Shown: positions 54,973 to 64,000 of the stretch, piece after piece | Numbering within the stretch: the first letter of the stretch is position 1 | Layout: the number at the start of each line of letters is the position of its first letter | Assembly: GCA_963756365.1 (NCBI GenBank) | Contig: CAVWNF010000003.1 | Location: forward strand, 1,736,001-1,800,000 | Source of the DNA: WHTI01 sp963756365 | Lineage (GTDB): Bacteria; Actinomycetota; CADDZG01; WHSQ01 | Length of the DNA: 64,000 nt | Direction of reading: 5' to 3' | Made by a program: the position numbers and the translations under genes | The notes under the pieces: generated by a model | What the model saw: the letters and a program-made list of their open reading frames with translations, nothing else | What the model was told of the DNA's origin: nothing | Databases searched by the model: none

Positions 54973-56367
54973 CCGGCTTCCTTCTCGTGGCGTTCTTTCG
55001 CTAATCCCGCTGCCCACGTCACGACCTCTTCTGGGTCGTCTCCGTCGATACCGACTGGGACGTTGTCCATGAACGCGACTTCCATGCCGAGGTCTCTAGC
55101 CCGCCGCGCCGCTACATCGATCGCCGCCGCCTTGATCTCGCAAAGAAGTACGTCTGCTCCCCCGCTTCCCAGTGCCTGGATATCTGCCTCCAGGCGGTCC
55201 CTATCGGATAACGCGTGGCTCACCCCGACGACCGTGCACCCGTATTCGCTCTCGAGATGACTGGAGATCGCCTCTCCGGCCGCTTCGGGAGCGGTCGTCG
55301 CAACGAATACCGCCATTCCTTGGACGGGGACGGTGGGTGCTGGACGGAAAACCGTGCGCACCACGCGGATCGCCTCACGGGTTCCTTCGCCTCGCCTAGC
55401 AGGACGGAATGCATCGTCTCTCACGAGTTGCGTCGCGACCTGCGAGATCTGGGAAGGCGTACCGAAAGGGTACTCACACATAGTAACCACGGCGAAGTCC
55501 GCAAGCAACATCCGGTACGGGCCCAGATATCCGGCCAGATACTCCTCGGGGATAGAAGCAGGAACTATCAACCCGGTGACATCGGCGTGCGCGGGAGGTA
55601 TCGATGCCCCCGATCCCTCAAGGATCGTCATGTTCCCAGGGAGCGTGTCCGCCAATTCGACTCCCCGAGCGACGTTCGAGATGTCGATCCCGCCAGCGAG
55701 CCCTCCCCCACAGCGTCTGCACCCCACGGTGGGCACCCGGGAGAGCAGCGCGTCTTCGATGTAGTCAGAGGCAGCGTGGCGGCCCTCGTCCGCCAGGGCG
55801 AGCAGGTCGTCGGCAGTCATCTCTATCTGGTCCCCACGGAGGATCTCGGGCTCCTCAGGGCCCCCTCGTCCCATGGCGACCACAACGGGCGCGTGGCCAT
55901 CACGATGGAGGGTCCGGGCGATGTAGCCGGAAACCGCCGTCTTGCCGGTGCGCTTGCCCGTTCCGATCACCGCGATGCTTGGACGAGAGGTCAGCTCGGG
56001 ACGCGGAGGAGGTGTGAACCGGAAATCTGCCCCCGAGTACGGAACGCCTCTAAACAGAGCGACCGAGATGAGTTCGTGTCGTTTCCTGTAATCCAGAACC
56101 GGTTCATCCGACAGATCGATTACCTCATCGGGCGAGAGTTCCACGATGGCCTTGTCCAGCAACTCCCGCGGGTCTCCACCGGATCGGACAGGCACCTCGC
56201 CGTACGAACGAACCCCGCCCGCCGGAAGCTTCTCGCGGCCTCCGACCAGCAGTGCGGCCAGGACCTCCCACCCGGAGGCTTGGATCTCGGAGAGGGCCCC
56301 GGCTACGACCGGTGGATAGTGCTCGCCATCGACGATGACAATGGATCGGATGTGGATCTCTTTTCAC
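54969..56367 (-). CDS. Cyclic 2,3-diphosphoglycerate synthetase; start unclear
   Basis: About 465 residues if begun near 56367, close to the archaeal enzyme's length. It would use ATP to close the intramolecular phosphoanhydride of 2,3-diphosphoglycerate. N-terminal domain: SIVIVDGEHYPPVVAGALSE and VRSYGEVPVRSGGDPREL; then a P-loop domain AVIGTGKRTGKTAVSGYIAR, VVVAMGRGGPEEPEILRG, TVGCRRCGGGLAGG and NMTILEGSGASIPP; C-terminal TVVGVSHALSDRDRLE. The coding frame is open up to a TGA near 56366 but has no ATG/GTG/TTG before the conserved start; a GTG at 56367 is one frame off, so a small indel in 56340-56367 is likely. The ORF's first canonical start (GTG 56195) would cut off the conserved region. 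Confidence 0.85.
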
Positions 56368-56463
56368 TCGGGGAGCGCGACGCAGTCCCGGTAAGGAGGT
56401 CTCCAGCGGAGTCGCCGGATGGCCACACTCTAAACGCCTCTGGTGCGGGAACGGCGTATCTGT

Positions 56464-57378
56464 CTAGCCGACCGAGGTGGCGCCGTTGGGTTCCCATTCG
56501 CTCACGAAGACCCGCCACCCAGCGTTCCTGTCGCGGCACACTCGACGGATCTGCTCGGCGCGGGTAACCGCCTCAGGACGAGGGACGATCACGAGTAGCG
56601 ATGGTCCCGCTCCAGCGAGGGCAACCGCTAGACCGGCTCTTCGTAACTCCGCATGGACAGCGGCGGTTTCGGGCTGAAGCCGGAGACGGTGCGGTTCGTG
56701 CAATCGGTCGTTCATCGCCTGGGCCAGCACGTCACTACCCGAACCGGAAGTGACTGCTGCCACGAGCAGCGCGGCTCGCGACGCCGTGAACTGGGCATCA
56801 GCGAACGCAACATCCGTGGGCAGAGCACGCCTAGCCTCATCGGTCGAGAACCCACCCCGGGGCACGGCGATGATCGGCACGAGCCGCTCGGATGGCTCGA
56901 GTCGGAAGAACCTCGTCTCGTTCGAAACGCCCTCGCGGTAGCAAACGACGAGGCCGCCCACGAGAGCGGGGATGACGTTGTCCGGATGGCCCTCCAATTT
57001 CGTAGCCAGTTCCACCATCTCGGACTGATGGACCGAGCGATTGGACAACGCGCGCGCCGCGAATAGGCCCCCTACGACGGCTGCGGCCGACGAGCCGAGG
57101 CCGGAACCGAGAGGGATCGGGTTCTTGACGCGCACCGCGTAGCCAGCGGGTCGGCGCCCAACGTGATCGAAGAACTCATTCATAGAACGGATCACGAGGT
57201 TCGAGTCGTCCAAGGGGATCGATTCCGCACCCTCGCCCTCGACCATGATGTCGAAGGAGTTCCGACGCGGCTCGATCTCGATCTCGAGATGCATCTGGAT
57301 CGCGACGCCGAGCGCGTCGAACCCCGGACCAAGATTGGCCACAGTCGCCGGAACGAGGACCTTCACCGCGGCTGGCAT
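56464..57378 (-). CDS. thrB: Homoserine kinase
   Basis: 304 residues of the GHMP kinase family, phosphorylating homoserine for threonine synthesis. VLVPATVANLGPGFDALG, the ATP loop PIPLGSGLGSSAAAVVGGLF, GHPDNVIPALVGGLVV and a C-terminal LAGAGPSLLVIV. ATG at 57378, 58 bases after the thrC stop. Confidence 0.95.
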   Translation of the reverse strand: MPAAVKVLVPATVANLGPGFDALGVAIQMHLEIEIEPRRNSFDIMVEGEGAESIPLDDSNLVIRSMNEFFDHVGRRPAGYAVRVKNPIPLGSGLGSSAAAVVGGLFAARALSNRSVHQSEMVELATKLEGHPDNVIPALVGGLVVCYREGVSNETRFFRLEPSERLVPIIAVPRGGFSTDEARRALPTDVAFADAQFTASRAALLVAAVTSGSGSDVLAQAMNDRLHEPHRLRLQPETAAVHAELRRAGLAVALAGAGPSLLVIVPRPEAVTRAEQIRRVCRDRNAGWRVFVSEWEPNGATSVG

Positions 57379-57436
57379 GTGGCGCCCTTTATATCTCGCT
57401 TCGCGGCCCGTTTACAGGTTCGATCTGAGTTGCATC

Positions 57437-58504
57437 TCAGTCGAGCTTCAGTTTCTCTCGGATCGCCCCGATCTCGGCCGGCGCTCGCATCCTCTCGGGC
57501 GCCGAGTCGATCGCGCGGTCCGGATCCTTGAGCCCGTGTCCTGTAAGAACGCAAACGACGATCGAGTCGGTCTCTATCGCCCCTCGTTCGGACATCTTTA
57601 CGAGTCCGGCTACAGAAGCAGCCGACGCGGGTTCGACGAAGACGCCTTCCGCGGCGAGCAACCGATACGCAGCGAGGATCTCGTCGTCGGTAACCGATTC
57701 GATCGAGCCCCCCGATGAGGACGCCGCCTCGTTCGCTCCATCCCAAGAAGCTGGGTTTCCGATCCGGATAGCGGTAGCGATGGTGTCCGGTTCTTCAACG
57801 ACGACGCCCGAAACGATCGGAGCTGCTCCTGCGGCCTGGAAACCATGCATCCGGGGATGCGAAGAGCTCCATCCGGCCCCCTCGGCTTCCTTGTAGCCCC
57901 TCCAATAGGCGGTGATGTTGCCGGCGTTGCCCACCGGGATCAGGTGGAGGTCGGGGGCCCGGCCCAGTGCCTCGACTATCTCGAACGCCGCGGTCTTCTG
58001 GCCCTCGATCCGGAACGGATTCACTGAGTTGACCAAGGTCACCTCACCGGCCTCGGCCAGTTCGCGGGTGAGGGCGAGCGCGACGTCGAAGTTCCCTGCG
58101 ATCTCGACGACGCGGGCCCCATGAGCGAGCGCTTGCGCCAGCTTGCCGAGCGCTACGTAGCCTTCCGGGACCAGCACCGCGCACATGAGCCCGGCCTTTC
58201 CGGCGTACGCGGCAGCAGAGGCACTTGTGTTACCGGTCGAGGCACACACAACCGCCCTCGATCCCTCTTCGAGAGCCTTGGAAACCGCGAGCGTCATGCC
58301 CCGATCCTTGAAGGAACCGGTCGGATTCAGACCCTCGTACTTCAGAAACACGGACGCCCCGGTTCGCTCCGACAGTCGTTCCGAAAGGAGCAAGGGGGTA
58401 TCCCCCTCGCCCAGAGAGACGATCGGGGTCGAGTCGGTTACCGGTAGGTGGTCGCGGTAGCGATCTATGAGTCCGGTGGTGGGGCCGGGGGCGCCTCCGG
58501 TCAC
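57437..58504 (-). CDS. thrC: Threonine synthase
   Basis: 355 residues, PLP type; converts O-phosphohomoserine to threonine. PLP lysine K66 in LNPTGSFKDRGM, CASTGNTSASAAAYA, VGNAGNITAYWRGYKEA and CVLTGHGLKDPD. GTG start at 58504 in a GTGA overlap with hom. Short class, as in mycobacteria. Confidence 0.96.
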   Translation of the reverse strand: MTGGAPGPTTGLIDRYRDHLPVTDSTPIVSLGEGDTPLLLSERLSERTGASVFLKYEGLNPTGSFKDRGMTLAVSKALEEGSRAVVCASTGNTSASAAAYAGKAGLMCAVLVPEGYVALGKLAQALAHGARVVEIAGNFDVALALTRELAEAGEVTLVNSVNPFRIEGQKTAAFEIVEALGRAPDLHLIPVGNAGNITAYWRGYKEAEGAGWSSSHPRMHGFQAAGAAPIVSGVVVEEPDTIATAIRIGNPASWDGANEAASSSGGSIESVTDDEILAAYRLLAAEGVFVEPASAASVAGLVKMSERGAIETDSIVVCVLTGHGLKDPDRAIDSAPERMRAPAEIGAIREKLKLD

Positions 58505-59796
58505 ACCTCGCCGGTCCCTTCCACCCTCAGTCTCGAGGTCATCTCCTTCACCGCGTCGAGGGACGCCAAATCGGAGAACGTCTCTCGGTGTTGGCCCTCG
58601 GTCGCGGTGTGGGTGATGAGAGCCAAGGTCGCCGCATCCCCGCCGCCCTCCTGCCGGACGCTCGCTATCGAGACGCCGTGCGTTGCGAACACGCCGGCAA
58701 CCGTCGACAGGACCCCGGGCTGATCGAGCACTGACAGGACCACGTAGTAGCGGACCCTCGTCTCATCATGCGGACGGATCTTCGCTCGGTCGTGGTAGCA
58801 GGTGCAGCCTGCAGACCGACCGCCGGAGGTGATGTTGCGCGCTATCTCGACGAGATCCCCCACAACCGCAGCGCCGGTCGGGCCCCCACCAGCGCCGCGC
58901 CCGTAAAACATGAGCTCGCCGGCTTCCTCACTCTCGATGAAGACCGCATTGAACACGTCGCGCACGGACGCTAGTGGATGGGCTTGCGGCACCATCGATG
59001 GATGTACGCGGGCTGCCACCTGTCCCTCATCCATCTCGGCGACCGCAACCAACTTCACCTCGTAACCGAGTTCGTGGGCCGCCACGATGTCACTCGCCTT
59101 TACCTTGCTGATGCCCTCTCGTTCGACATCGCCTGCGACGACGCGCGCGTTAAAAGCGATCGAGGCCAAGATCGCGAGCTTCGCGGCCGCGTCGTATCCC
59201 TCGATGTCCGCGGATGGATCCATCTCCGTGTAGCCGAGGCGTTCAGCCTCGGCGAGTGCCTCGGCGAACGACTCCCCCGTCTCCGACATCCGGGTGAGGA
59301 TGAAGTTGGTGGTTCCGTTCACGAGACCCATCACTCGCTTCACGCGATCCCCCGCCAGGTTCTCCTTCATCGGACGGATGATCGGGATCCCACCGGCCAC
59401 GGACGCCTCGAACAGAAGATCCACGCCCGCTTCGTCGGCCGCGTCCATAACTTCCTTGCCGAGCGTGGCAAGCAGTTCCTTGTTGGCCGTGACCACGTGC
59501 TTCTTGTTCCCGAGCGCGGCCAGGATCAGGTCCTTGGCAGGCTCGATGCCTCCGATCGCCTCGATCACGACGTCTATCTCGGGGTCGTTGACGATCTCCC
59601 AAGGATCGGTCGTCCAGCGATCCTTGGGCAGCGATATCTCTCGTTCCTTGTCGAGGCTACGCACCGCGATCCTGGTGATCTCGATGTCGCATCCCGAGCG
59701 CTGCCGTAGGTCGGCGGCGTTGTCCATGACTATCCGGGCTGCGGCTCCACCGACGATCCCGCACCCCAACATCCCCACTTTGACCGTGTTGGCCAT
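58501..59796 (-). CDS. hom: Homoserine dehydrogenase
   Basis: 431 residues. KVGMLGCGIVGGAAARIV is the nucleotide loop; NGTTNFILTRM and YTEMDPSADIEGYDAAAKLAIL form the catalytic core; a C-terminal ACT domain (RYYVVLSVLDQPGVLSTVAG) predicts threonine feedback. I place the start at the ATG at 59796, where GGAGAAT lies just upstream; 14 earlier codons are not family-like. Divergent from the glycosylase gene. Confidence 0.96.
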   Translation of the reverse strand: MANTVKVGMLGCGIVGGAAARIVMDNAADLRQRSGCDIEITRIAVRSLDKEREISLPKDRWTTDPWEIVNDPEIDVVIEAIGGIEPAKDLILAALGNKKHVVTANKELLATLGKEVMDAADEAGVDLLFEASVAGGIPIIRPMKENLAGDRVKRVMGLVNGTTNFILTRMSETGESFAEALAEAERLGYTEMDPSADIEGYDAAAKLAILASIAFNARVVAGDVEREGISKVKASDIVAAHELGYEVKLVAVAEMDEGQVAARVHPSMVPQAHPLASVRDVFNAVFIESEEAGELMFYGRGAGGGPTGAAVVGDLVEIARNITSGGRSAGCTCYHDRAKIRPHDETRVRYYVVLSVLDQPGVLSTVAGVFATHGVSIASVRQEGGGDAATLALITHTATEGQHRETFSDLASLDAVKEMTSRLRVEGTGEV

Positions 59797-59854
59797 CCGA
59801 TTCTCCGATCTCCTTCGAGCGGGAATCGTACTCGTCACTCGATATCCTCTCTAG

Positions 59855-60685
59855 ATGCCCGAACTCCCGGAGTTAGAGGCGCTCGCTGAGCGGATGACCG
59901 AGAGCTTCGCCGGGCAGTCGATCTCGGGGGTAGATGTCCTCGGGTTCTCGGCCCTCAAGACCTTCGCCGTCCCGCCTGAGAAGCTCACTGGCAAGGCACT
60001 CGAGGAGGTCACCCGCCGAGGCAAATACACGGTGATGGCGGTACCGCCGTACAGGGTTCTCATCCACCTGTCCCAAGGAGGGCGGATCGACTTCGAGGTT
60101 CCCGTTAAGAGAACGAAGCCTCGCGGTTCGGTCGCGCGGTTCCGGTTCGAGAGCGGCGGGTTCCTGGTGAAGGAGTTCGGGACCGAACGCAAGGCCGCCT
60201 GGTGGATCTTGCAGGATGGAGAGACCGGCCCGCTAGAGGGGCTCGGCCCCGAGCCAACCTCCGAGGAGTTCGAGGACCTGATCGTCTCCGGGACCGATGG
60301 CCGCCAGCTCCACACCATGCTCCGTGACCAACGAACCGTCGCAGGCATCGGACGTGGGTTCGCCGACGACATCCTCCACGCATCACAGCTGTCGCCGTTC
60401 GCCTCATTGAAGTCTCTCGACGCAGGCCAACGTGCCAACCTTCTAGCTCGAACCCGATCCGTGCTGGTCGAGGCGACCGAGCGGGAGCGCTCTCGATCGG
60501 GAGGGCTCCCGGCCAAGATGGGCGATCGGTTCACGATCCACAATCACTTCGGAGAGCCGTGTCCCCGGTGCGCGACGAAGATGGAGCATGTCTCGTACGA
60601 ATCGCGTGAGGTCATCTACTGCCCCACCTGCCAAACGGGTGGGAAGATCCTGGCCGACCGAAGGATGTCCCGGCTCCTTAAGTGA
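59855..60685 (+). CDS. Fpg/Nei-family DNA glycosylase
   Basis: 276 residues; removes oxidised bases with beta,delta-elimination. Catalytic P2 and E3 in MPELPELEAL, K57 in RRGKYTV, the H2TH segment GIGRGFADDILHASQLSPF and a CxxC...CxxC zinc finger near the C-terminus (CPRCATK, CPTCQTGG), ending SRLLK. The actinobacterial Fpg/Nei group includes both substrate types, so I leave the symbol blank. The 3' end overlaps the convergent lysA by eight bases. Confidence 0.9.
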   Translation: MPELPELEALAERMTESFAGQSISGVDVLGFSALKTFAVPPEKLTGKALEEVTRRGKYTVMAVPPYRVLIHLSQGGRIDFEVPVKRTKPRGSVARFRFESGGFLVKEFGTERKAAWWILQDGETGPLEGLGPEPTSEEFEDLIVSGTDGRQLHTMLRDQRTVAGIGRGFADDILHASQLSPFASLKSLDAGQRANLLARTRSVLVEATERERSRSGGLPAKMGDRFTIHNHFGEPCPRCATKMEHVSYESREVIYCPTCQTGGKILADRRMSRLLK

Positions 60686-61979
60686 GCGGTTTGCCGTCCA
60701 GTCGCCGGTCGTACCTCAGCAGATCGTGGTCGGTCTCGCGCGCCACGATCTCGGTCGCGTCACCGGAGTGCACCAGCACGACCGCAGGGCGCGGTACCCG
60801 GTTGTAGTTCGACGCCATCGAGTAGGTGTACGCACCGGTCGCCGGGATGCAGACGAGATCCCCGACCGCAACATCCTTCGGCAGGTGAACATCGCGGATC
60901 AGCACGTCGCCCGACTCACAGTGCTTGCCCGAGAGCGTGACCCTCGGCCCGTCAGGTGCATCGGCACGCTCCGCAAGGAAAGCCTCGTAGCGCGCTCCAT
61001 ATAGCGCCGGGCGGATGTTGTCCGACATCCCGCCATCGACCGACACGTAAGTGCGCACTCCAGGGATCTCCTTGATCGTGCCGATCCGGTACAGGCTCAC
61101 CGCGGCGGCTCCGATCAGGGAGCGGCCCGGCTCCGCGAACAACTCGGGCACTTCGAGGCCAGCGGCACCGAACTCACGGACCACTGCACCGCGGATCATG
61201 TCCCATGACGCGACCGGGTCTGGAGTCATCTCGTCTTCCGTGTGAGCGATCCCGAGACCTCCCCCGAGGTTGAGCTCGCGCGCTGTGAACCCAAGCTCGG
61301 TGCGCGCGTGGACGAGGAAGGCAGCCAGTCGCTTGACCGCGAGGTCGAAAGCGGCCATCTCGAAGATCTGCGAACCGATGTGAGCGTGGATGCCTACGAC
61401 ATCCTCGCCGAAGTGTTCGAGCGCGCTCCGAAGTCCCTTGAGAGCAACCCCATCTCCCAATCCGAATCCGAACTTGGAATCCTCTTGTCCGGTCTGCACG
61501 AACTCGTGCGTGTGCGCCTCGACCCCAGGCGTGACGCGCAGCAGCAGCGACGCGCTCGGCCGAACGAGAGAGAGCCGCTCGATCTCGTCGAAGGAGTCGA
61601 TGACGATGCGGCCGACCCCGTAGTCCTTCGCGTGCTGAAGCTCGGCCAACGACTTGTTGTTGCCGTGGAACAGGATCCTCTCGGGTGGGAAGCCGGCGGC
61701 CTGAGCGGTCGTAAGTTCACCACCGGTACAGACATCGAGTCCGAGGCCGAGCTCGGCCAGCAACTCGAACACCCCGACGCAGCAGAACGCTTTGCCCGCG
61801 TAGAAGACATGATCCGATCCGACGGCCTTCGAGTAGGAGTCCGCCCGCGCCTCGATCGTGGCTCTGTCCAAGACGATCAGGGGCGTCCCATATCGATCGG
61901 CTAGCTCCGCGGCATCGATGTCGGCGATGACCAATCGACCGTCCGTAACGGAGGCGGTGTCGGGCAAGATCTCGCGCAT
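60678..61979 (-). CDS. lysA: Diaminopimelate decarboxylase
   Basis: 433 residues; final step of lysine synthesis. PLP lysine in VFYAGKAFCCVGV, LDVCTGGELTTAQAAGFPPE, FHGNNKSLAELQHA, IGSQIFEMAAFDLAV, ELNLGGGLGI, and C-terminal KHCESGDVLIRD with GAYTYSMASNYNRVPRPA. Start at ATG 61979 (REILPDTASV); upstream codons in frame overlap the PhzF gene region. argS-lysA-hom order is typical of actinobacteria. Confidence 0.96.
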   Translation of the reverse strand: MREILPDTASVTDGRLVIADIDAAELADRYGTPLIVLDRATIEARADSYSKAVGSDHVFYAGKAFCCVGVFELLAELGLGLDVCTGGELTTAQAAGFPPERILFHGNNKSLAELQHAKDYGVGRIVIDSFDEIERLSLVRPSASLLLRVTPGVEAHTHEFVQTGQEDSKFGFGLGDGVALKGLRSALEHFGEDVVGIHAHIGSQIFEMAAFDLAVKRLAAFLVHARTELGFTARELNLGGGLGIAHTEDEMTPDPVASWDMIRGAVVREFGAAGLEVPELFAEPGRSLIGAAAVSLYRIGTIKEIPGVRTYVSVDGGMSDNIRPALYGARYEAFLAERADAPDGPRVTLSGKHCESGDVLIRDVHLPKDVAVGDLVCIPATGAYTYSMASNYNRVPRPAVVLVHSGDATEIVARETDHDLLRYDRRLDGKPLT

Positions 61980-61992
61980 CTCAACAGGGTAA

Positions 61993-62857
61993 CTACCCGG
62001 GCAGGGCCGAGAGGTCGCCCTCCAGAACCAGGGTGCACGATCCACCGATCCGCACCCGATCGCCGTCGGCGCTCATGTGGATGTGTGACTCACGACCCAT
62101 CTCGACCCCCTGGATGATCTCTGCATCTATGGAACCGACCCGGTCGGCGAGATAGAGGCCCAATCCAGCCGCCGCCGACCCGGTCGCCGGATCCTCAGGG
62201 ATCTCGAGCTCCGGGAAGAAACCGCGTGCCCGTATCACCCCGGCTTTCACTGCCGTGAAGCAGTAGGCACCGACGCCGGGCAGGTCTCTCATGTGGGTGA
62301 GGTTCGGACTGGCCGCCTGAAGCGTTGCGAGATCGCGCACCGGAACCATCAGCTGCTCGACCCCTGCATCAGTCATCGATGGCGTAAAGCTGCCCATGGC
62401 GACCGAGCTCTCGGGCCTCGAGGAACAGTGCGTCCTCGGGGATGCTCAGGGCTCGCGACAGCGTCTCGTTGATGGAGGAATCGGTGTCTTGGAGGGTTGC
62501 CCCCACCGTCCCACTACGCTCGAACCAGATCCGATCAGCCCCCAGTGTCAGGTCCGTAGCCCCGGCCTCCGAGCGCTGCACGAAGTCGCCCTCAGGTGCA
62601 CGTCCGAGGTGACGCATCAGCCATGCGGAACCGATCGTTGGATGACCGGCGAACGGAAGTTCCGCGCCCGGCGTGAAGATCCTGCAGTCGTATCCGGCGT
62701 CATCCCACGACGTGATGAACGACGTCTCGGACAGATTCATCTCGCGAGCGATCGCTTGCATCTGAGAGGTAGACAGCTCGCCCGCATCCGGGAACACCGC
62801 GAGAGGGTTCCCTTGGTAGGGAGCGTCTGCGAACACATCTAGTTGGTAGAAGTGCAC
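61993..62857 (-). CDS. PhzF-family isomerase-like protein, one frameshift
   Basis: About 288 residues of the diaminopimelate-epimerase fold. The first frame, from a GTG at 62857, has HFYQLDVFADAPYQGNPLAV, NLSETSFI and RIFTPGAELPFAGHPTIGSA; near 62370-62400 the frame changes and the second half carries RARGFFPELEIPEDPATGSAA, the other PhzF hallmark, to the stop at 61993. The Glu of NLSET is the expected acid/base. Starts one base after the argS stop. Metabolic role unknown; no phenazine genes are present. Confidence 0.87.
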
Positions 62858-62858
62858 G

Positions 62859-64000
62859 TCACATCCTCTCCGGGGCCGACACTCCGAGAAGCCCGAGCGC
62901 ATCGGCGATGACGGCACGCGTGGCAACACACAAGCTGAGTCGCGCCGTCGTAAGACCGGGGTCGTCGGTGACCACCTTGCAATCTCGGTAGAACGCGGTG
63001 AACTCGCTGGCGAGCTCCTCGATGAACCGCGTGATCCTCTGCGGAGCACGGAAGGTCGCGGCCTCGGGGATGACGTCCTCGTAGGAGGCGAGTTTCCGCA
63101 TCAGGGCGTCCTCGGAAGCATGGGTCAGCAACCCGAGATCGGAGCCGTCGATGTCCGGACTCGCGCCCTCGGACTCTGCCTTCCTCAGGATCGAGCAGAT
63201 ACGCGCGTGCGCGTACTGGACGTAGAACACCGGATTCTCTGGGGCCTGCTGCGCGGCGAGTTTGATGTCGAAGTCCAAAGGAGCGTCCATCGACCGCTGC
63301 AAGAAGATGTAGCGAGCAGCATCCGCCCCGACCTCGTCGATCAACTCGTCGAGTGCGACGTAGATCCCAGCCCGCTTCGAGCCCTTGATCGCGTCGCCCT
63401 CGTGCACGATCGACACGATCTGGAGCAGCGATACCTCGACCGCGTCCTGATCGAACCCCAACGCCTGCACCACACCTTTGAAGCGAACGACCGTTCCGTG
63501 ATGGTCGGCTCCCCACAGATAGATGAGTCGGTCGAACCCGCGCGCGAACTTGTCCGTCACGTACGCCGAGTCGGCAGCAAGGTAGGTCGGGAGCCCGTCC
63601 GAGCGGACCACCACTCGATCCCTGTCGTCCCCGAAATCGGTAGAGCGGAACCAGAGTGCGCCGTCCTCCTCGAAGACATGCCCCGAACCTTTCAGCTTCG
63701 CCAAGCTCGCTTCCAGCGCACCGGAGGTGTGGAGGGTTGCCTCCGAGAACCACACGTCGTGGCGGGTGCCGAAGCGCTCGAGCGTCGCCTTCATCTGCGT
63801 GATCATCCGATCAAGGGCGATCTTCTTGAGTTCCTCGACCCGCTCTTCGGGCGCAACATCGACCAATCGGTCGCCGATCTCGCCGGTGATGTCCGCGGCC
63901 AGATCGATCACGTAATCGCCCTGGTAACCGTCCTCGGGGACCTCGGCATCTCTGTCGTGAGCCTGCAGGTAGCGGGCGGCGACGGACTCGGCGAACAGAC
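62859..64000 (-). CDS. argS: Arginyl-tRNA synthetase, C-terminal part (cut by window edge)
   Basis: About 380 residues up to the stop at 62859. EVPEDGYQGDYV near the right edge, YLWGADHHGTVVRFKGVVQALG, the KMSK-equivalent loop AIKGSKRAGIYVALDELIDE, NPVFYVQYAHARICSILRKA and the anticodon-binding helices with a final AIADALGLLGVSAPERM. The N-terminal HIGH region is outside the window. First gene of the argS-lysA-hom-thrC-thrB block. Confidence 0.95.
   Translation of the reverse strand, partial: LFAESVAARYLQAHDRDAEVPEDGYQGDYVIDLAADITGEIGDRLVDVAPEERVEELKKIALDRMITQMKATLERFGTRHDVWFSEATLHTSGALEASLAKLKGSGHVFEEDGALWFRSTDFGDDRDRVVVRSDGLPTYLAADSAYVTDKFARGFDRLIYLWGADHHGTVVRFKGVVQALGFDQDAVEVSLLQIVSIVHEGDAIKGSKRAGIYVALDELIDEVGADAARYIFLQRSMDAPLDFDIKLAAQQAPENPVFYVQYAHARICSILRKAESEGASPDIDGSDLGLLTHASEDALMRKLASYEDVIPEAATFRAPQRITRFIEELASEFTAFYRDCKVVTDDPGLTTARLSLCVATRAVIADALGLLGVSAPERM

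Noticed and set aside
55215..56567. 450-codon plus-strand ORF opposite the cDPG synthetase
   Set aside because: Antisense to a protein with clear conserved motifs; no start context.

Overview
The window is high-GC bacterial chromosome, most likely from an uncultured, fairly deep-branching member of the Actinomycetota. This rests on gene order and sequence hallmarks. The order argS-lysA-hom-thrC-thrB-...-rho-rpmE-prfA-prmC-sua5 and rpiB/glyA-wecA-atp operon is the classical actinobacterial one. MurA has Asp in place of the catalytic Cys, RpiB is of the Glu (mycobacterial) type, F420-type PPOX and mycobacterial-like acyl-CoA enzymes are present, and GTG/TTG starts and 4-base ATGA/GTGA overlaps are frequent. 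I cannot place it to genus. No rRNA, tRNA, CRISPR array, IS element or prophage was seen.

Layout. 1-6.9 kb: the start of an SDR dehydrogenase, ligA preceded by a 12-copy 9-bp minisatellite, a PKD-type secreted protein, a broken NTF2-like membrane protein, an SLC13/RCK transporter with 11-bp phased direct repeats in its promoter region, and a small membrane protein. 6.9-13.9 kb: an enolase-superfamily enzyme, two tandem-GNAT acetyltransferases, PPOX, a methyltransferase, mnmA, a cysteine desulfurase and a small conserved protein. 13.9-22.3 kb: etfA/etfB, an MBL hydrolase, a GGDEF-EAL protein, an SDR-DUF2867 protein, an enoyl-CoA hydratase and a NUDIX CoA pyrophosphatase. 22.4-33 kb: a secreted penicillin-acylase-family hydrolase, a methylmalonyl-CoA-mutase-like large subunit, a coupled esterase-esterase-ATP-grasp operon, fadD, meaB and an Nfu-type Fe-S scaffold. 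33-42.6 kb: murA, a histone-H1-like Lys/Ala repeat protein, a zinc-ribbon protein and the complete ATP synthase operon with an upstream near-perfect Rex-type operator. 42.7-51.4 kb: wecA, glyA, rpiB, a low-molecular-weight phosphatase, an M32 carboxypeptidase, sua5, prmC, prfA, a DUF1385 protein and rpmE. 51.4-64 kb: a 57-residue membrane protein, rho, a transaldolase-like aldolase, 2-phosphoglycerate kinase, cyclic 2,3-diphosphoglycerate synthetase, thrB, thrC, hom, an Fpg/Nei glycosylase, lysA, a PhzF-family protein and the C-terminal part of argS.

How the genes work together. The ETF, acyl-CoA ligase, enoyl-CoA hydratase, mutase and MeaB genes point to fatty-acid or branched-chain acyl-CoA catabolism. 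The lysA/hom/thrC/thrB block makes Lys and Thr. The most unusual elements are a complete predicted pathway from 2-phosphoglycerate to cyclic 2,3-diphosphoglycerate, a solute known from thermophilic methanogens, inserted between thrB and rho, and an uncharacterised three-gene esterase/esterase/ATP-grasp operon.

Quality caveat. About twenty single-base frameshifts interrupt otherwise well-conserved genes, including essential atpA, atpB and mnmA. In several cases the reading frame returns exactly where the next gene's overlap requires it. I read these as consensus indel errors in the assembly. Genes affected are given as one feature spanning the full inferred gene.
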